A stretch of 64,000 nt of DNA from positions 54,191-118,190 of the forward strand of contig NZ_JAJGNP010000014.1 in the NCBI RefSeq assembly GCF_020782245.1. The letters are read 5' to 3'. The first letter of the stretch is position 1. Each line of letters begins with the position of its first letter. The notes under the pieces were generated by a model. It was not told the origin of the DNA, did not search any database, and saw nothing but the letters and a program-made list of their open reading frames with translations. This stretch comes from Sphingobium soli (lineage in GTDB: Bacteria > Pseudomonadota > Alphaproteobacteria > Sphingomonadales > Sphingomonadaceae). Below are positions 43,748-53,135 of this stretch, piece after piece. The position numbers and the translations under genes are program-made.

Positions 43748-44677
43748 GTGCTTCAGCCCCCTTCTCTTTCAATGGCGGAACGACCGAACGTCCTGCTTCG
43801 CGCGCAGGATACGCTATCGTGGAAGCGCCGGACTGCGCTGTTGCCGGTCCTGTTCTCGATCCTGATCGCGCTTGGGGTGGTCCTCGAGCTGCGCGGCATG
43901 GACACGGTGCGGATCCTGTCCATGGTCCCTCGCGATCCGGGCTTCTGGATCGTCTTCGCGCTCAGCTATCTCGCCGGTCCCGGCAGCGAGTGGTTCATCT
44001 ATCGCCGCTTGTGGCAGCTCCCCGTGGAAGGTTTCGCGGCGCTGCTGCGCAAGCTGGTGTGCAACGAACTTCTGCTCGGCTATCTGGGGGAGGCCTATTT
44101 CTATGCCTGGGCGCGCCAGCGCAGCGCCATGACTGCGGCGCCGTTCGGGGCGATCAAGGACGTGTCGATCCTCTCCGCCATGGCGGGCAACGGGGTCACG
44201 CTCGTCCTGCTGGTGGTGCTGTGGCCGTTCCTCGGCTCGTCCACCATCGGTTTCGAGAACCGCGCGGTCATGCTTTCGCTGTCGGTAGTGCTGGCGACGT
44301 CGATCCTGGCGATGGCGTTCCGGCGCCGGATATTCTCGCTGGACCGCGATGCGCTCTGGTACATCACCATCATGCATCTGTGGCGCATCGTCATCACGAC
44401 GATCCTCTCGGCGGTGCTGTGGCACATGGTGCTCCCCTCGGTCCCGGCGATGTGGTGGCTGCTGCTGGCGACGATGCGCCTGCTGATCTCGCGCCTGCCG
44501 TTCATCCCGAACAAGGACGTGGTCTTCGCAGGGCTTGCCGTCTTCACGCTCGGCCACGAGACCGACATCGCCGCACTCATGACGATGATGGCCTCGGCGA
44601 TCCTGCTGGTGCACCTTGTCCTGGGGCTCGGTCTGGTGATGTCCGACCTGCTGCGCCGAGCCGTCGACGCATGGTGA
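43748..44677 (+). CDS. Multi-pass membrane protein, 309 residues
   Basis: The protein has about eight membrane segments (for example TALLPVLFSILIALGVVLEL, GFWIVFALSYLAGPG, VTLVLLVVLWPFLG and MSLSVVLATSILAM). It has no recognised motif. It stands between a glycosyltransferase and a DUF2141 gene in the polysaccharide cluster and may be a lipid or polymer transporter or an assembly factor. The GTG start follows AAGGA; the gap upstream is 46 bases. Confidence 0.75.
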   Translation: MLQPPSLSMAERPNVLLRAQDTLSWKRRTALLPVLFSILIALGVVLELRGMDTVRILSMVPRDPGFWIVFALSYLAGPGSEWFIYRRLWQLPVEGFAALLRKLVCNELLLGYLGEAYFYAWARQRSAMTAAPFGAIKDVSILSAMAGNGVTLVLLVVLWPFLGSSTIGFENRAVMLSLSVVLATSILAMAFRRRIFSLDRDALWYITIMHLWRIVITTILSAVLWHMVLPSVPAMWWLLLATMRLLISRLPFIPNKDVVFAGLAVFTLGHETDIAALMTMMASAILLVHLVLGLGLVMSDLLRRAVDAW

Positions 44678-45201
44678 TCCGCGCCACGTCGCTGCTTGTG
44701 ACTGCGCTGCTGCTCGGCGCGGCGGCGCTCCCCTCTTCGCCTGACCTGGGCAAGAAGGAAGGGCAATGCCGCCGGGATGAGCAGGGGCCGTCGCTGCTTG
44801 TCGATGTCGAGGGACTGAAGGACCGGCAGGGCTCCCTGAAGCTGGAAGTCTATCCCGCCAACGACGAAGACTTCCTGGCGGACGATAACGTCCTGCTCAA
44901 CGCCGGAAAGGTTTTCCGACGGGTCGAGGTGCCGGTTCCGCAGACAGGAAGTGTCCGCTTGTGCATCCGTGTTCCGGGACCGGGCACATATGCGGTCTCG
45001 CTGCTGCATGACAGGGATGGCAATCGCAAGTTCGGATGGACCGTCGATGGCATCGGCTTCTCCGGAAACCCGAAGCTGGGCTGGAGCAAGCCGAAGGCGG
45101 CCAGGGTTGCAGTGACAACCGGTGCCGGGCCGACACTGCTGTCCATCTTGATGAACTATCGCAGCGGCCTGGGCGTCGCGCCGCTCAAGCGAAAGGGCTG
45201 A
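44671..45201 (+). CDS. DUF2141 secreted protein
   Basis: The 176-residue protein has a signal peptide (MVIRATSLLVTALLLGAAAL, cleaved near 21) and the DUF2141 block (LKDRQGSLKLEVYPANDEDF, then VRLCIRVPGPGTYAVSLLHD and DGNRKFGWTVDGIGFS). DUF2141 proteins are small periplasmic beta-rich proteins of unknown role. The ATG at 44671 overlaps the membrane protein stop by seven bases. Confidence 0.8.
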   Translation: MVIRATSLLVTALLLGAAALPSSPDLGKKEGQCRRDEQGPSLLVDVEGLKDRQGSLKLEVYPANDEDFLADDNVLLNAGKVFRRVEVPVPQTGSVRLCIRVPGPGTYAVSLLHDRDGNRKFGWTVDGIGFSGNPKLGWSKPKAARVAVTTGAGPTLLSILMNYRSGLGVAPLKRKG

Positions 45202-45204
45202 GCC

Positions 45205-46359
45205 TTGAAAATCGTCGATGTCTGCGCCTTTTACAGCCCCCAGGGCGGCGGGGTGCGTACCTATATCGAGCAGAAGCTGCGGATCGGGCCGCAACTCGGC
45301 CACGAGATCGTCGTCATCGTCCCGGGCGAGGAACATGCGATCGTCGAGCGCGGCCCCGGCGCATCGATCGTCACGTTGCCGTCCCCGCGCTTCCCGCTGG
45401 ACCGCAAGTACGGCTACTTCGCCGACGAGGCCGCGCTGCATGCCGCACTGGATGCGCAGAAACCCGATGTGGTGGAGGTCTCGTCGCCCTGGCGCAGTCC
45501 GGCCATGGTGGCCCGCTGGCAGGGCAACGCGCGCCGCAGCCTGGTGATGCACGCCGATCCGCTGTCCGCCTACGCCTATCGCTGGTTTGAGCCGTTCCTC
45601 GCGCGCTCCCGTATCGATCGCGGGTTCGAGCGCTATTGGGATCACTTGCGCGAACTCGGCGTGGCGTTCGACATGACCGTCTGCGCCAACCACGACCTTG
45701 CGGGCCGGCTTCGTGCGGGCGGAGTGTCCGGTGTACGCGTTCATCCGCTCGGCGTCGAAACCGGCGTTTTCACGCCCGAGCGACGTGATCCGGAACTGCG
45801 GGCACGGCTTCTGGCCCTGTGCGGCCTTGATCCGAATGCCCGACTGCTGGTGGCGGCGGGCAGGCTGGCGCCGGAAAAGCGCTGGCCGATGGTGGTGGAT
45901 GCGGTCGTCGCGGCGAGTGCGCAAGTGCCGGTGGGCCTGGTCCTGTTCGGCGAAGGCCGCGAGAAGCGCGCGATCCGCAGCGCTATCGCCGGCAATCCGC
46001 ACGTCCGCCTGTTCGAGCCCGAGCGCGATCGCTTTGCCTTCGCCGCAATCCTGGCGAGCGCCGATGCCGTCGTCCACGGCTGCGAGGCCGAGACCTTCTG
46101 CATGGTCGGCGCCGAAGCACGGGCCAGCGGAACAACCGTGATCGTGCCCGATGCGGGGGGCGCTGCCGATCATGCGCTGAACGGCGGCGGGCTGACCTTC
46201 AAGGCCGGCAACCGTTTCTCGCTGGCGAATGCGATCGTGAAATTCTGCGAGAGCCCGCAAATCCCGCAAGGCCAACGCAAGGTCGTCAGCAACCTCCAGC
46301 ATTTCGAGGGGCTTTTCGCCGCTTACGGGGAACTGCGCCGCAGCGTCAGGGCCGCGTGA
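45205..46359 (+). CDS. Glycosyltransferase, GT4 family
   Basis: The 384-residue GT-B protein has GGGVRTYIEQKL at the N-terminus, MHADPLSAYAYRWFE in the middle and AAGRLAPEKRWPMVVDAVV, LFGEGREKRAIRSA and FCMVGAEARASGTTVIVPDAGG in the nucleotide-binding half. The start is a TTG at 45205, three bases after the DUF2141 stop. It belongs to the polysaccharide cluster. Donor and acceptor are unknown. Confidence 0.85.
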   Translation: MKIVDVCAFYSPQGGGVRTYIEQKLRIGPQLGHEIVVIVPGEEHAIVERGPGASIVTLPSPRFPLDRKYGYFADEAALHAALDAQKPDVVEVSSPWRSPAMVARWQGNARRSLVMHADPLSAYAYRWFEPFLARSRIDRGFERYWDHLRELGVAFDMTVCANHDLAGRLRAGGVSGVRVHPLGVETGVFTPERRDPELRARLLALCGLDPNARLLVAAGRLAPEKRWPMVVDAVVAASAQVPVGLVLFGEGREKRAIRSAIAGNPHVRLFEPERDRFAFAAILASADAVVHGCEAETFCMVGAEARASGTTVIVPDAGGAADHALNGGGLTFKAGNRFSLANAIVKFCESPQIPQGQRKVVSNLQHFEGLFAAYGELRRSVRAA

Positions 46360-46419
46360 CGTCGAAAAAATTGTGACGGATGGGGTGCGGGTCTTCGCAG
46401 GTCGCGGAGTCAAGCGACT

Positions 46420-47613
46420 ATGCGCATCGGATTCCTGTTCAACCACGACCAGATACACCAGGTCGCCCATAGTCTTCCGATCGCAATGGCCCTCGTCGAG
46501 ATCGGCTTCGGCGGGAAGATCGTGGTCGCCACGACGAACGCGGCGCTGGCGGCCGAGGTGCGGCGCATCGGCGGCGCACATATCGGCTCGACCATCGAAC
46601 ATGTTGAACTCGAACCGTCCCCGCTGTCGCGGCGGGTGGATGCACTGCTCGGCAAAGTGGTGCCAGCCGGAAAGCTGCTGATATATCGGGACAATCTGGC
46701 GTTTTTCCGTGGTCTTGACGTACTGGTGGTGGCGGAGAAGACCTCGCTGATCCTCAAGAAGCGATACGGTCTCACCAACCTCGGCATCGTTCACACCCGG
46801 CACGGCGCCGGCGACAGGGCCATCGGTTTCAACAAGGCCAGCGCCTGCTTCGACCATGTGCTGTGCTCAGGCCCCAAGATCCGCGACCGGCTTGTTCAGG
46901 AAGCCGGGATGGCCCCCGAGGCGATCACCATCGTCGGCTACCCCAAGTTCGATCTGGTCCGCGAAACCCGGCAGGTCAGCTTTCTTCCCACCGTGGAGCA
47001 GGTCGTGCTCTACAACCCCCACCCGTCGCCGCACCTGTCTTCATGGTATCGCCACGGCCACGGCGTCTTCGAGCAGTTCCTGGGACGCGCCGACCAAGGG
47101 TTGCTGTTCGCCCCGCACGTGATGCTGTTCCAGCGGCAATACGTAGTGACGATCGACAGGCTGACGGTCGATCGGGCGGGAGAGATACCGCCCCGTTTCC
47201 TGCGCGGCGACAACATCAAGGTCGATCTCGGCAGCCGGGCATCGACCGACATGAGCTACACTCTCTCGGCCGACGTCTATCTCGGCGACGCGAGCAGCCA
47301 GGTCTACGAATTCCTGCTGCGGCCGCGGCCCTGCATCTTCCTGAACACCCATGGCCACGAGTGGCATGGCGACCCCAACTTCCGGCACTGGACGGCCGGG
47401 GAGGTCATCACCCGGCCCGAAGAATTGCCACAGGCGCTGGAGCGGGCCGAAGAGCTTCACGCGACCCGTTACCGTACCGTGCAGCAGGACCTGTTCGCGC
47501 AGAGCTTCGATCTCCAGGACACCCCGTCTTCCATTCGTGCCGCGAATGCCGTAGCGGCTTTCGCGGAACGGCGCCGCCGGGATAACCGCCATCTCAAGCT
47601 CGTTCCGGCGTGA
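46420..47613 (+). CDS. CDP-glycerol glycerophosphotransferase-like protein
   Basis: The 397-residue protein resembles the CDP-glycerol:poly(glycerophosphate) transferase and related GT-B enzymes: GIVHTRHGAGDRAIGFNK, FDHVLCSGPKIRDRL, ITIVGYPKFDLV, YNPHPSPH, and DASSQVYEFLLRPRPCIFLN. In that family the HTRHG-type and SSxxxEF motifs bind the nucleotide. It may add a phosphoglycerol unit or act as a glycosyltransferase of the cluster; I cannot tell which. Confidence 0.7.
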   Translation: MRIGFLFNHDQIHQVAHSLPIAMALVEIGFGGKIVVATTNAALAAEVRRIGGAHIGSTIEHVELEPSPLSRRVDALLGKVVPAGKLLIYRDNLAFFRGLDVLVVAEKTSLILKKRYGLTNLGIVHTRHGAGDRAIGFNKASACFDHVLCSGPKIRDRLVQEAGMAPEAITIVGYPKFDLVRETRQVSFLPTVEQVVLYNPHPSPHLSSWYRHGHGVFEQFLGRADQGLLFAPHVMLFQRQYVVTIDRLTVDRAGEIPPRFLRGDNIKVDLGSRASTDMSYTLSADVYLGDASSQVYEFLLRPRPCIFLNTHGHEWHGDPNFRHWTAGEVITRPEELPQALERAEELHATRYRTVQQDLFAQSFDLQDTPSSIRAANAVAAFAERRRRDNRHLKLVPA

Positions 47614-47628
47614 GTACAAAGACTGGTA

Positions 47629-49008
47629 ATGTCGGATAGCAAGCCGCTAGAAGCGCATGATGAATGGGCAACAGCACGTCGCGCCGAAAATCCTGATGGG
47701 CGAATGGTGACCGATCGACCGGCGGGCCGGGTCCGCCGCATCTTTGCGAGCCTTGGCCTGGTGCTGGGAGGCAAGGCGGGCGCGGGCATCATGAGCCTGG
47801 GCTATCTGTTGCTGGCGACGCGTTACCTGGGGCCGAAGGACTACGGCGTGCTGGTCCTCGTCCATGCCTATGTCACCACGGTTTGCGGGGTGATCGAATT
47901 CCCCTCGTGGCAGGCGATCGTGCGCTATGGTGCCGAGGCCGACCGCGATGGGCAAGTTCACCGCCTGTCGCGATTGCTGCGCTTCGGCGCCAAGGTCGAA
48001 CTGGCCGGGGGCGCCCTCGCAGTGATCTCGGCGATGGTGCTGGTGCCGTTCGTCGGTCCCCATCTCGGCTGGTCTCCGAAGGCGATGGCCTTTGCGCCGT
48101 ACTACGCCTTCGCCGTGCTGGGATCGGTGCGCTCGACGCCTTCAGGCTACCTGCAACTGTGCGGGCGCTTCGATCTGCTGGGCCTGCACAACCTCGTGCA
48201 GCCTACGGTAAGGCTGATCGGGACATTGGTGGTGATCGCGTGCGGATGGGGCGTGAAATCGTTCCTCTTCGCATGGCTGCTCGCGGCTCTGGCGGAATTC
48301 GCCGCGATGTGGGGTCTCGGCCTGTGGATGGCGGCGAAGCGCCTGGGCAATGCGATAGTGCGTCCCGAGCCCGGCCGGGTGACCGACGACAACACCGGCA
48401 TCTGGCGCTTCATGCTGGCGAGCAATGCGGACGTGACCCTCGGAGACCTGACCGGCCGCGTCGCGCCGCTGGTCATCGGATGGGTGATGGGACCGGCCAT
48501 GGCGGGCCTCTTTGCGGTCGCGCAGCGCGCTACCGTCATCCTCGCGCAGCCCGCGCAGATCCTCGGCAATGCTTCCTACGCCGAACTGGCTCACATCGTT
48601 GCGGGTGGATACGGCGGCAGGGCGCTGCGCCAGACGCTTCTCAAGGTCGTCGGCATCGCGGTGCTGGCGGCGGTTCCCGTCGTGCTGATCGTCGGGATTT
48701 TCCCGACCCAGATCATCCGCCTGATGGCAGGCCCGGCTTTCGGCGCCGCGTCGGGCGTGATGATCGCGCTGGTCGCCGCGCGTGCTGTTGCGCTCATAGG
48801 TCCGCCTTGCACCTCGGCACTCACGGCGCTTGGCCACCCGGCCCGGTCGATGTGGGCCAACCTGCTGTCGAGCTTCGCCTTCCTGCCGCTCCTTCCCTGG
48901 CTGCTGACGACCTTCGGGTTGATGGGGGCGGGCATCCAGGCGGTGGCGCAGGCGGTCGTGGCCAACGGATTGCTCGCGGTCCTCGTATGGCGCACCAGCG
49001 GCCGGTGA
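47629..49008 (+). CDS. Wzx-like polysaccharide flippase
   Basis: The 459-residue protein has about 12 hydrophobic segments and the MVF-type flippase start (LGLVLGGKAGAGIMSLGYLLLATRYLGPKDYGVLVLVHAY in parts). Wzx moves lipid-linked sugar units across the inner membrane. It lies between a CDP-glycerol-like gene and a glycosyltransferase, and its TGA overlaps the next ATG by one base. No polymerase was recognised nearby. Confidence 0.85.
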   Translation: MSDSKPLEAHDEWATARRAENPDGRMVTDRPAGRVRRIFASLGLVLGGKAGAGIMSLGYLLLATRYLGPKDYGVLVLVHAYVTTVCGVIEFPSWQAIVRYGAEADRDGQVHRLSRLLRFGAKVELAGGALAVISAMVLVPFVGPHLGWSPKAMAFAPYYAFAVLGSVRSTPSGYLQLCGRFDLLGLHNLVQPTVRLIGTLVVIACGWGVKSFLFAWLLAALAEFAAMWGLGLWMAAKRLGNAIVRPEPGRVTDDNTGIWRFMLASNADVTLGDLTGRVAPLVIGWVMGPAMAGLFAVAQRATVILAQPAQILGNASYAELAHIVAGGYGGRALRQTLLKVVGIAVLAAVPVVLIVGIFPTQIIRLMAGPAFGAASGVMIALVAARAVALIGPPCTSALTALGHPARSMWANLLSSFAFLPLLPWLLTTFGLMGAGIQAVAQAVVANGLLAVLVWRTSGR

Positions 49009-50093
49009 TGACGGGTCCCCGGATCGCCTATGTCATCAACTCGCTGGAGGGTGGCGGCGCGGCGCTTCCGGTGCCTGCCATCCTTGCGGTGCTGCGCGGT
49101 GCCGGTGCACAAGTCCGCGTCCTTGCCCTGACTCGCCGCGACGGCAGGGCTCTGCCTGCCATGGAGGCGGCGGGCCTCGATGTCGCGGTGCGCGAAGGCG
49201 GAGAGACCGACCATCTCGCCGCCGCCCGATGGCTGACCCGCGAACTGCGCGGGTGGGAGGCGACCCATCTGTGGACCTCGCTCAGCCGCGCGACGATCCT
49301 CGGGCTGGTACTGGGGCCGCATTTGGGAATTCCCGTGATCGCATGGCAGCATAACGCCTTCCTCAAGCCCTGGAACGAGCGTCTCCTGCGCCTGCTTCAA
49401 GCCCGCGCGGCAATGTGGGTGGCGGATTCGCGTGTGGTCGAGGAACTCACCGCCCGGCGCCTCGGTGTCCCTGCGGACCGGTTGGCGACATGGCCGATCT
49501 ATGCCGCCGATCCCGCGATGCCCCAGGCGCGCGCCTGGCAGCCGGGGGAAGTCCTGCGTCTCGGCAGTCTCGGCAGGCTTCACCCGGCCAAGGGCTACGA
49601 CGTGCTGATCGCGGCGCTGGTCCGATTGCGAGAGCAGGGGTTCCGTCCCCCGGTTCCCTTCGAGATCGCCATTGCGGGCGACGGTGCGCAAGGCCCGCGA
49701 CTGGCGGCACTGGCTGCCGAAGCCGGTATCGAAGGACTGCGCCTCACCGGTTACTCCACCGAACCTCGGGCCTTCCTTGAAACCCTGCACCTCTACCTCC
49801 AGCCTTCGCGGCGGGAGGGCTTCTGCATTGCCGCCCACGAAGCGTTGACTGCTGGCCTTCCGGTAATCGCATCGCGCGTGGGCGAATTGGCCTTCTCGGT
49901 CCGGCCGCAGGTCAACGGATGGCTTGCCGAGCCCGAGGATCCGGTTTCGCTCGCCACGACGCTGCGCGAAGCCCTGTCCGCCCCCGATGCCCTCGCGGCG
50001 CTGGGGCGGCAGGCCCGGGCGCAGATGCTGGACGAGTATTCCCAGGCGCGCTTCGAACGGACCGGAAGGGCCATCTGGTCGCGCCTGGGGTAA
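49008..50093 (+). CDS. Glycosyltransferase, GT4 family
   Basis: The 361-residue GT-B enzyme starts MTGPRIAYVINSLEGGGAAL and has LGSLGRLHPAKGYDVLIAAL, IAGDGAQGPRLAALAAE and LYLQPSRREGFCIAAHEALTAG. The ATG at 49008 overlaps the flippase stop; an in-frame ATG 21 bases earlier is possible. It is the last gene of the polysaccharide cluster; the next unit is read on the other strand. Confidence 0.85.
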   Translation: MTGPRIAYVINSLEGGGAALPVPAILAVLRGAGAQVRVLALTRRDGRALPAMEAAGLDVAVREGGETDHLAAARWLTRELRGWEATHLWTSLSRATILGLVLGPHLGIPVIAWQHNAFLKPWNERLLRLLQARAAMWVADSRVVEELTARRLGVPADRLATWPIYAADPAMPQARAWQPGEVLRLGSLGRLHPAKGYDVLIAALVRLREQGFRPPVPFEIAIAGDGAQGPRLAALAAEAGIEGLRLTGYSTEPRAFLETLHLYLQPSRREGFCIAAHEALTAGLPVIASRVGELAFSVRPQVNGWLAEPEDPVSLATTLREALSAPDALAALGRQARAQMLDEYSQARFERTGRAIWSRLG

Positions 50094-50096
50094 CGG

Positions 50097-53000
50097 TCAC
50101 GCGGTCTTCGGCAGGGTCAGCCGCACCAGCACCGGCATCGCCAGCAGGACCAGCGGATACTGCAGCAGCAGACCGGCGATGATCGCGATGGCCAGCGGTT
50201 GCTGGATGCCCGATCCCTGTCCGATCGCGAAGGCGAGCGGCAGCAGCGTCAGGATCGCCGCGAGCGTCGTCATCGTGATGGGACGCAGGCGGTTGCGGCT
50301 TGCCTCGCGCGTGGCCTGCTCCGGCGGCATGGTGTGGGCCAGTTCCTCGAACTCCGAGACGTAGAAGATCGCCATCTCGGTGCCGATTCCGATGATCATC
50401 GTCATCCCCATCAGCGCCGTGATGTTGAGATCGACGCCCGCCAGCCACAGCGCCGTGAACACCGAGGTCGTCGAGAGCAGCGAACAGCCGATGATGATGA
50501 CCGGCAGCCAGAAGCGGCGGTACAGTACCAGCAGCAACACCAGTTCGGCGATCAGCGCGGCGGCGAACACCTTGATGAGGCCGGAGAACGCGATCTGCTG
50601 CTGCTGGTAGAGGCCGCCCAGCTCGTAGCGCACGCCGGGGCTCAGGGCGCCGGGCTTGTCGAGGGCGGTGGTGACGTCGGCGACTGCCGCGCCGATCCCG
50701 CGGCCCTGGATACGGCCGGTGACGGCGATCATCGGCTCCAGGTTCTCGCGCCCGATCTGCGGCTGCCCGGTGACCGGCTCGATCGTCGCCACGCGTGACA
50801 GCGGGAAGACGTGGCCATCGGTGGCCCGGATCGGCAGCTGGGCAAGACCCGCTTCGCTCATGGTCATGGCGTCGGGCAGGCGCACGCGGACATCGACGGC
50901 CTTGTTGGGCTGGGCCAGCGTCGTCGCGACGGCGCCGGTCAGCGCGGTGGACAGCTGGCTCTCGACGTCGGCGGGGACGACCCCTTCCATCCCGGCGCGA
51001 ACCGGATCGACATGGACGTTGAGCGCATCGCCTGCCAGCTGGACACCGTCGTTGACCTCGACGACGCCGGAGATCTTGCTGATCGTCGCGGCGACCTTCT
51101 GCGCTTCCCCTTCGAGGATCGACGGGTCCGAGGCGTAGAGCTTGACCTCGATCGGCTGCGGCACGGCGGTGAGATCGCCGATAAGGTCCTCGATCAGCTG
51201 CGCGACCTCGACCTGCACGCCGGGCACCTTGACGGCGATCTCGTCGGCTACGGCGGCGGCGATTTCCTCGGTGGGGCGGCTGTGATCCGGTTTCAGGCGC
51301 ACGAAGTAGTCGCCGTGGTAGCTCTGGCCAAGGTCTCCGCCAAGGCCGGTGCCGAGGCGGCGGGAGAACGTCGCGACTTCGGGATTGGCGCGCAGCATCG
51401 CGTCGATCTGGCCAACCTGCCTGCCGGTTTCGTCCAGCGAGGTGCCCGCCGGAGTCCGGTAGTCCATGACGAAACCGCCCTCGTCTACCTTCGGCATGAA
51501 GCCGGTGGGCACATTGGAATATCCGACGTAGCCGATGACGAGCAGCGGCACCGCGATCACCGCGAGCAGCCAGGGCCGCGCGGACAGGCGGTCGAGCGCG
51601 CCGTCGTGGACGTGCGCGAGACGGCCCTCTCCGGCCGCGCCGGGGTCATGCCACTTGTTGAAGTCCACCAGTCGGCGGGCGAGAATGGGCACGACGAATG
51701 CGGTCATCGCCCAGGAGATCGCCAGCGCCGCCGCCATCGTCACCGACAGCGCCTTGGAGAACGCGCCGGTCACGCCGGTCAGGAACGAAAGAGGCAGGAA
51801 GACGATCAGCGTCGCCATGCTCGACCCGGTCAGCGGGGTCATGAACTCGCGCGCGGCGGGCATGACGGCGGCGTCTCCGGCGAGCTTGCCGTCGGCGTCC
51901 CGGGCGCCTGCACGGCGGGCGATATGCTCGACCATGACGATGACGTCGTCGATCAGCAGGCCGACCGCCGCTGCGATGCCGCCAAGGGTCATGATGTTGA
52001 AGCTCATCCCCAGCATGCTCAGCACCAGCACGGTGATGGCCAGCGTTGCCGGCACCACGATCACCGCCACCAGCGTCACCCGCCAACTGCGCAGGAACCA
52101 CAAGAGGACGAGACCGGCGAGGACGAGGCCGATGAGCACCGCGTCGCGCACGCTGGAGACGGACTGCGTGACGAGCTGGCTCTGGTCGTACCAGTTCACC
52201 AGCTTGACGCCTGGGGGCAGCTTGAGGCCGTTCAGCTTCTGCTCGACTTCCTGCGCGATCTTGACCGCGTTGCCGTCCGGCTGTTCGTAGATGTTGAAGA
52301 GGACGGCCGGTTTGCCGTCTTCGACGATGCGCTGCCAGACTGGAAGCGCGCCGTTCTGCACGGTCGCGACGTCACGCACGCGCACAACGCCGGTGGGCGT
52401 GGCCTTGACCACGATGTCGCCGATCTGCGCCGCGCTGCTGACGCTACGGTCGGCGATCACCAGCGAGAGGCGGCCGCGATCCTGCACCTGGCCCACTGCG
52501 CTCAGGACGTTGCCGTTCTTGATGGCGGTGGAGAGGTCGGTCATCGACAGGTTGTAATCGGCCAGGCGGTGCGGGTCGGCGAGGACCTGCACTTCCGCCG
52601 TGTCACCGCCCTGCACGCCGATGCGCGCCAGGCCGCTGATCGACGAGAGCAGGGGGGTGATCTGATACCTGGCGAAATCCTGCAAGGTAACCGGATCGAC
52701 CTTGTCGGAGACCAGCGCGTAGGAGATGATCGGGAAGACCGTGGGGTCCATGCGGCGCACGTCGTACTGCGTGCCCGCAGGCAGGGTCGGCACGACCCGG
52801 CCGACGGCGGTATCGACCAGCAGGGTGCTGGCGATCATGTCGCGGCCCCAGCCGAAATCGACCGAGATCTGCGCGGAGCCCCGGCTCGTTTCCGAACGCA
52901 CGTTCTGCACGCCGGGAATGGCGCGGATCGCCTCTTCCACCGGGCGCGTGACGGTCAGCGCGGTCTGGTCGGCAGGGCGGCTGCCGGCATCGAGGTCCAC

Positions 53001-53135
53001 CACAACGCGGGGGAAGGAGACTTGCGGGAACAGCCCGATCGGCAGTGCGAGGGCGGCGACGATCCCGGCGAGCGCCATTGCCAGCGCGACCAGGACGATG
53101 GCCCGCGATTGCGAGCCCAGCAATTTCTCGATCAT
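50097..53135 (-). CDS. RND permease, second efflux system
   Basis: The 1,012-residue protein starts MIEKLLGSQSRAIVLVALAM and has the RND layout with two large periplasmic loops and about 12 membrane helices. GLLIDDVIVMVEHIARR in helix 4 is the proton-relay segment (LLIDDVIVMVEH). The sequence is distant from the first permease in this window. Substrate is unknown. The ATG overlaps the stop of the adaptor gene by four bases. Confidence 0.88.
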   Translation of the reverse strand: MIEKLLGSQSRAIVLVALAMALAGIVAALALPIGLFPQVSFPRVVVDLDAGSRPADQTALTVTRPVEEAIRAIPGVQNVRSETSRGSAQISVDFGWGRDMIASTLLVDTAVGRVVPTLPAGTQYDVRRMDPTVFPIISYALVSDKVDPVTLQDFARYQITPLLSSISGLARIGVQGGDTAEVQVLADPHRLADYNLSMTDLSTAIKNGNVLSAVGQVQDRGRLSLVIADRSVSSAAQIGDIVVKATPTGVVRVRDVATVQNGALPVWQRIVEDGKPAVLFNIYEQPDGNAVKIAQEVEQKLNGLKLPPGVKLVNWYDQSQLVTQSVSSVRDAVLIGLVLAGLVLLWFLRSWRVTLVAVIVVPATLAITVLVLSMLGMSFNIMTLGGIAAAVGLLIDDVIVMVEHIARRAGARDADGKLAGDAAVMPAAREFMTPLTGSSMATLIVFLPLSFLTGVTGAFSKALSVTMAAALAISWAMTAFVVPILARRLVDFNKWHDPGAAGEGRLAHVHDGALDRLSARPWLLAVIAVPLLVIGYVGYSNVPTGFMPKVDEGGFVMDYRTPAGTSLDETGRQVGQIDAMLRANPEVATFSRRLGTGLGGDLGQSYHGDYFVRLKPDHSRPTEEIAAAVADEIAVKVPGVQVEVAQLIEDLIGDLTAVPQPIEVKLYASDPSILEGEAQKVAATISKISGVVEVNDGVQLAGDALNVHVDPVRAGMEGVVPADVESQLSTALTGAVATTLAQPNKAVDVRVRLPDAMTMSEAGLAQLPIRATDGHVFPLSRVATIEPVTGQPQIGRENLEPMIAVTGRIQGRGIGAAVADVTTALDKPGALSPGVRYELGGLYQQQQIAFSGLIKVFAAALIAELVLLLVLYRRFWLPVIIIGCSLLSTTSVFTALWLAGVDLNITALMGMTMIIGIGTEMAIFYVSEFEELAHTMPPEQATREASRNRLRPITMTTLAAILTLLPLAFAIGQGSGIQQPLAIAIIAGLLLQYPLVLLAMPVLVRLTLPKTA

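Noticed and set aside
44101..46857. Long minus-strand frame of 918 codons
   Set aside because: It lies antisense to three genes of the polysaccharide cluster with recognisable motifs and has no recognisable product.
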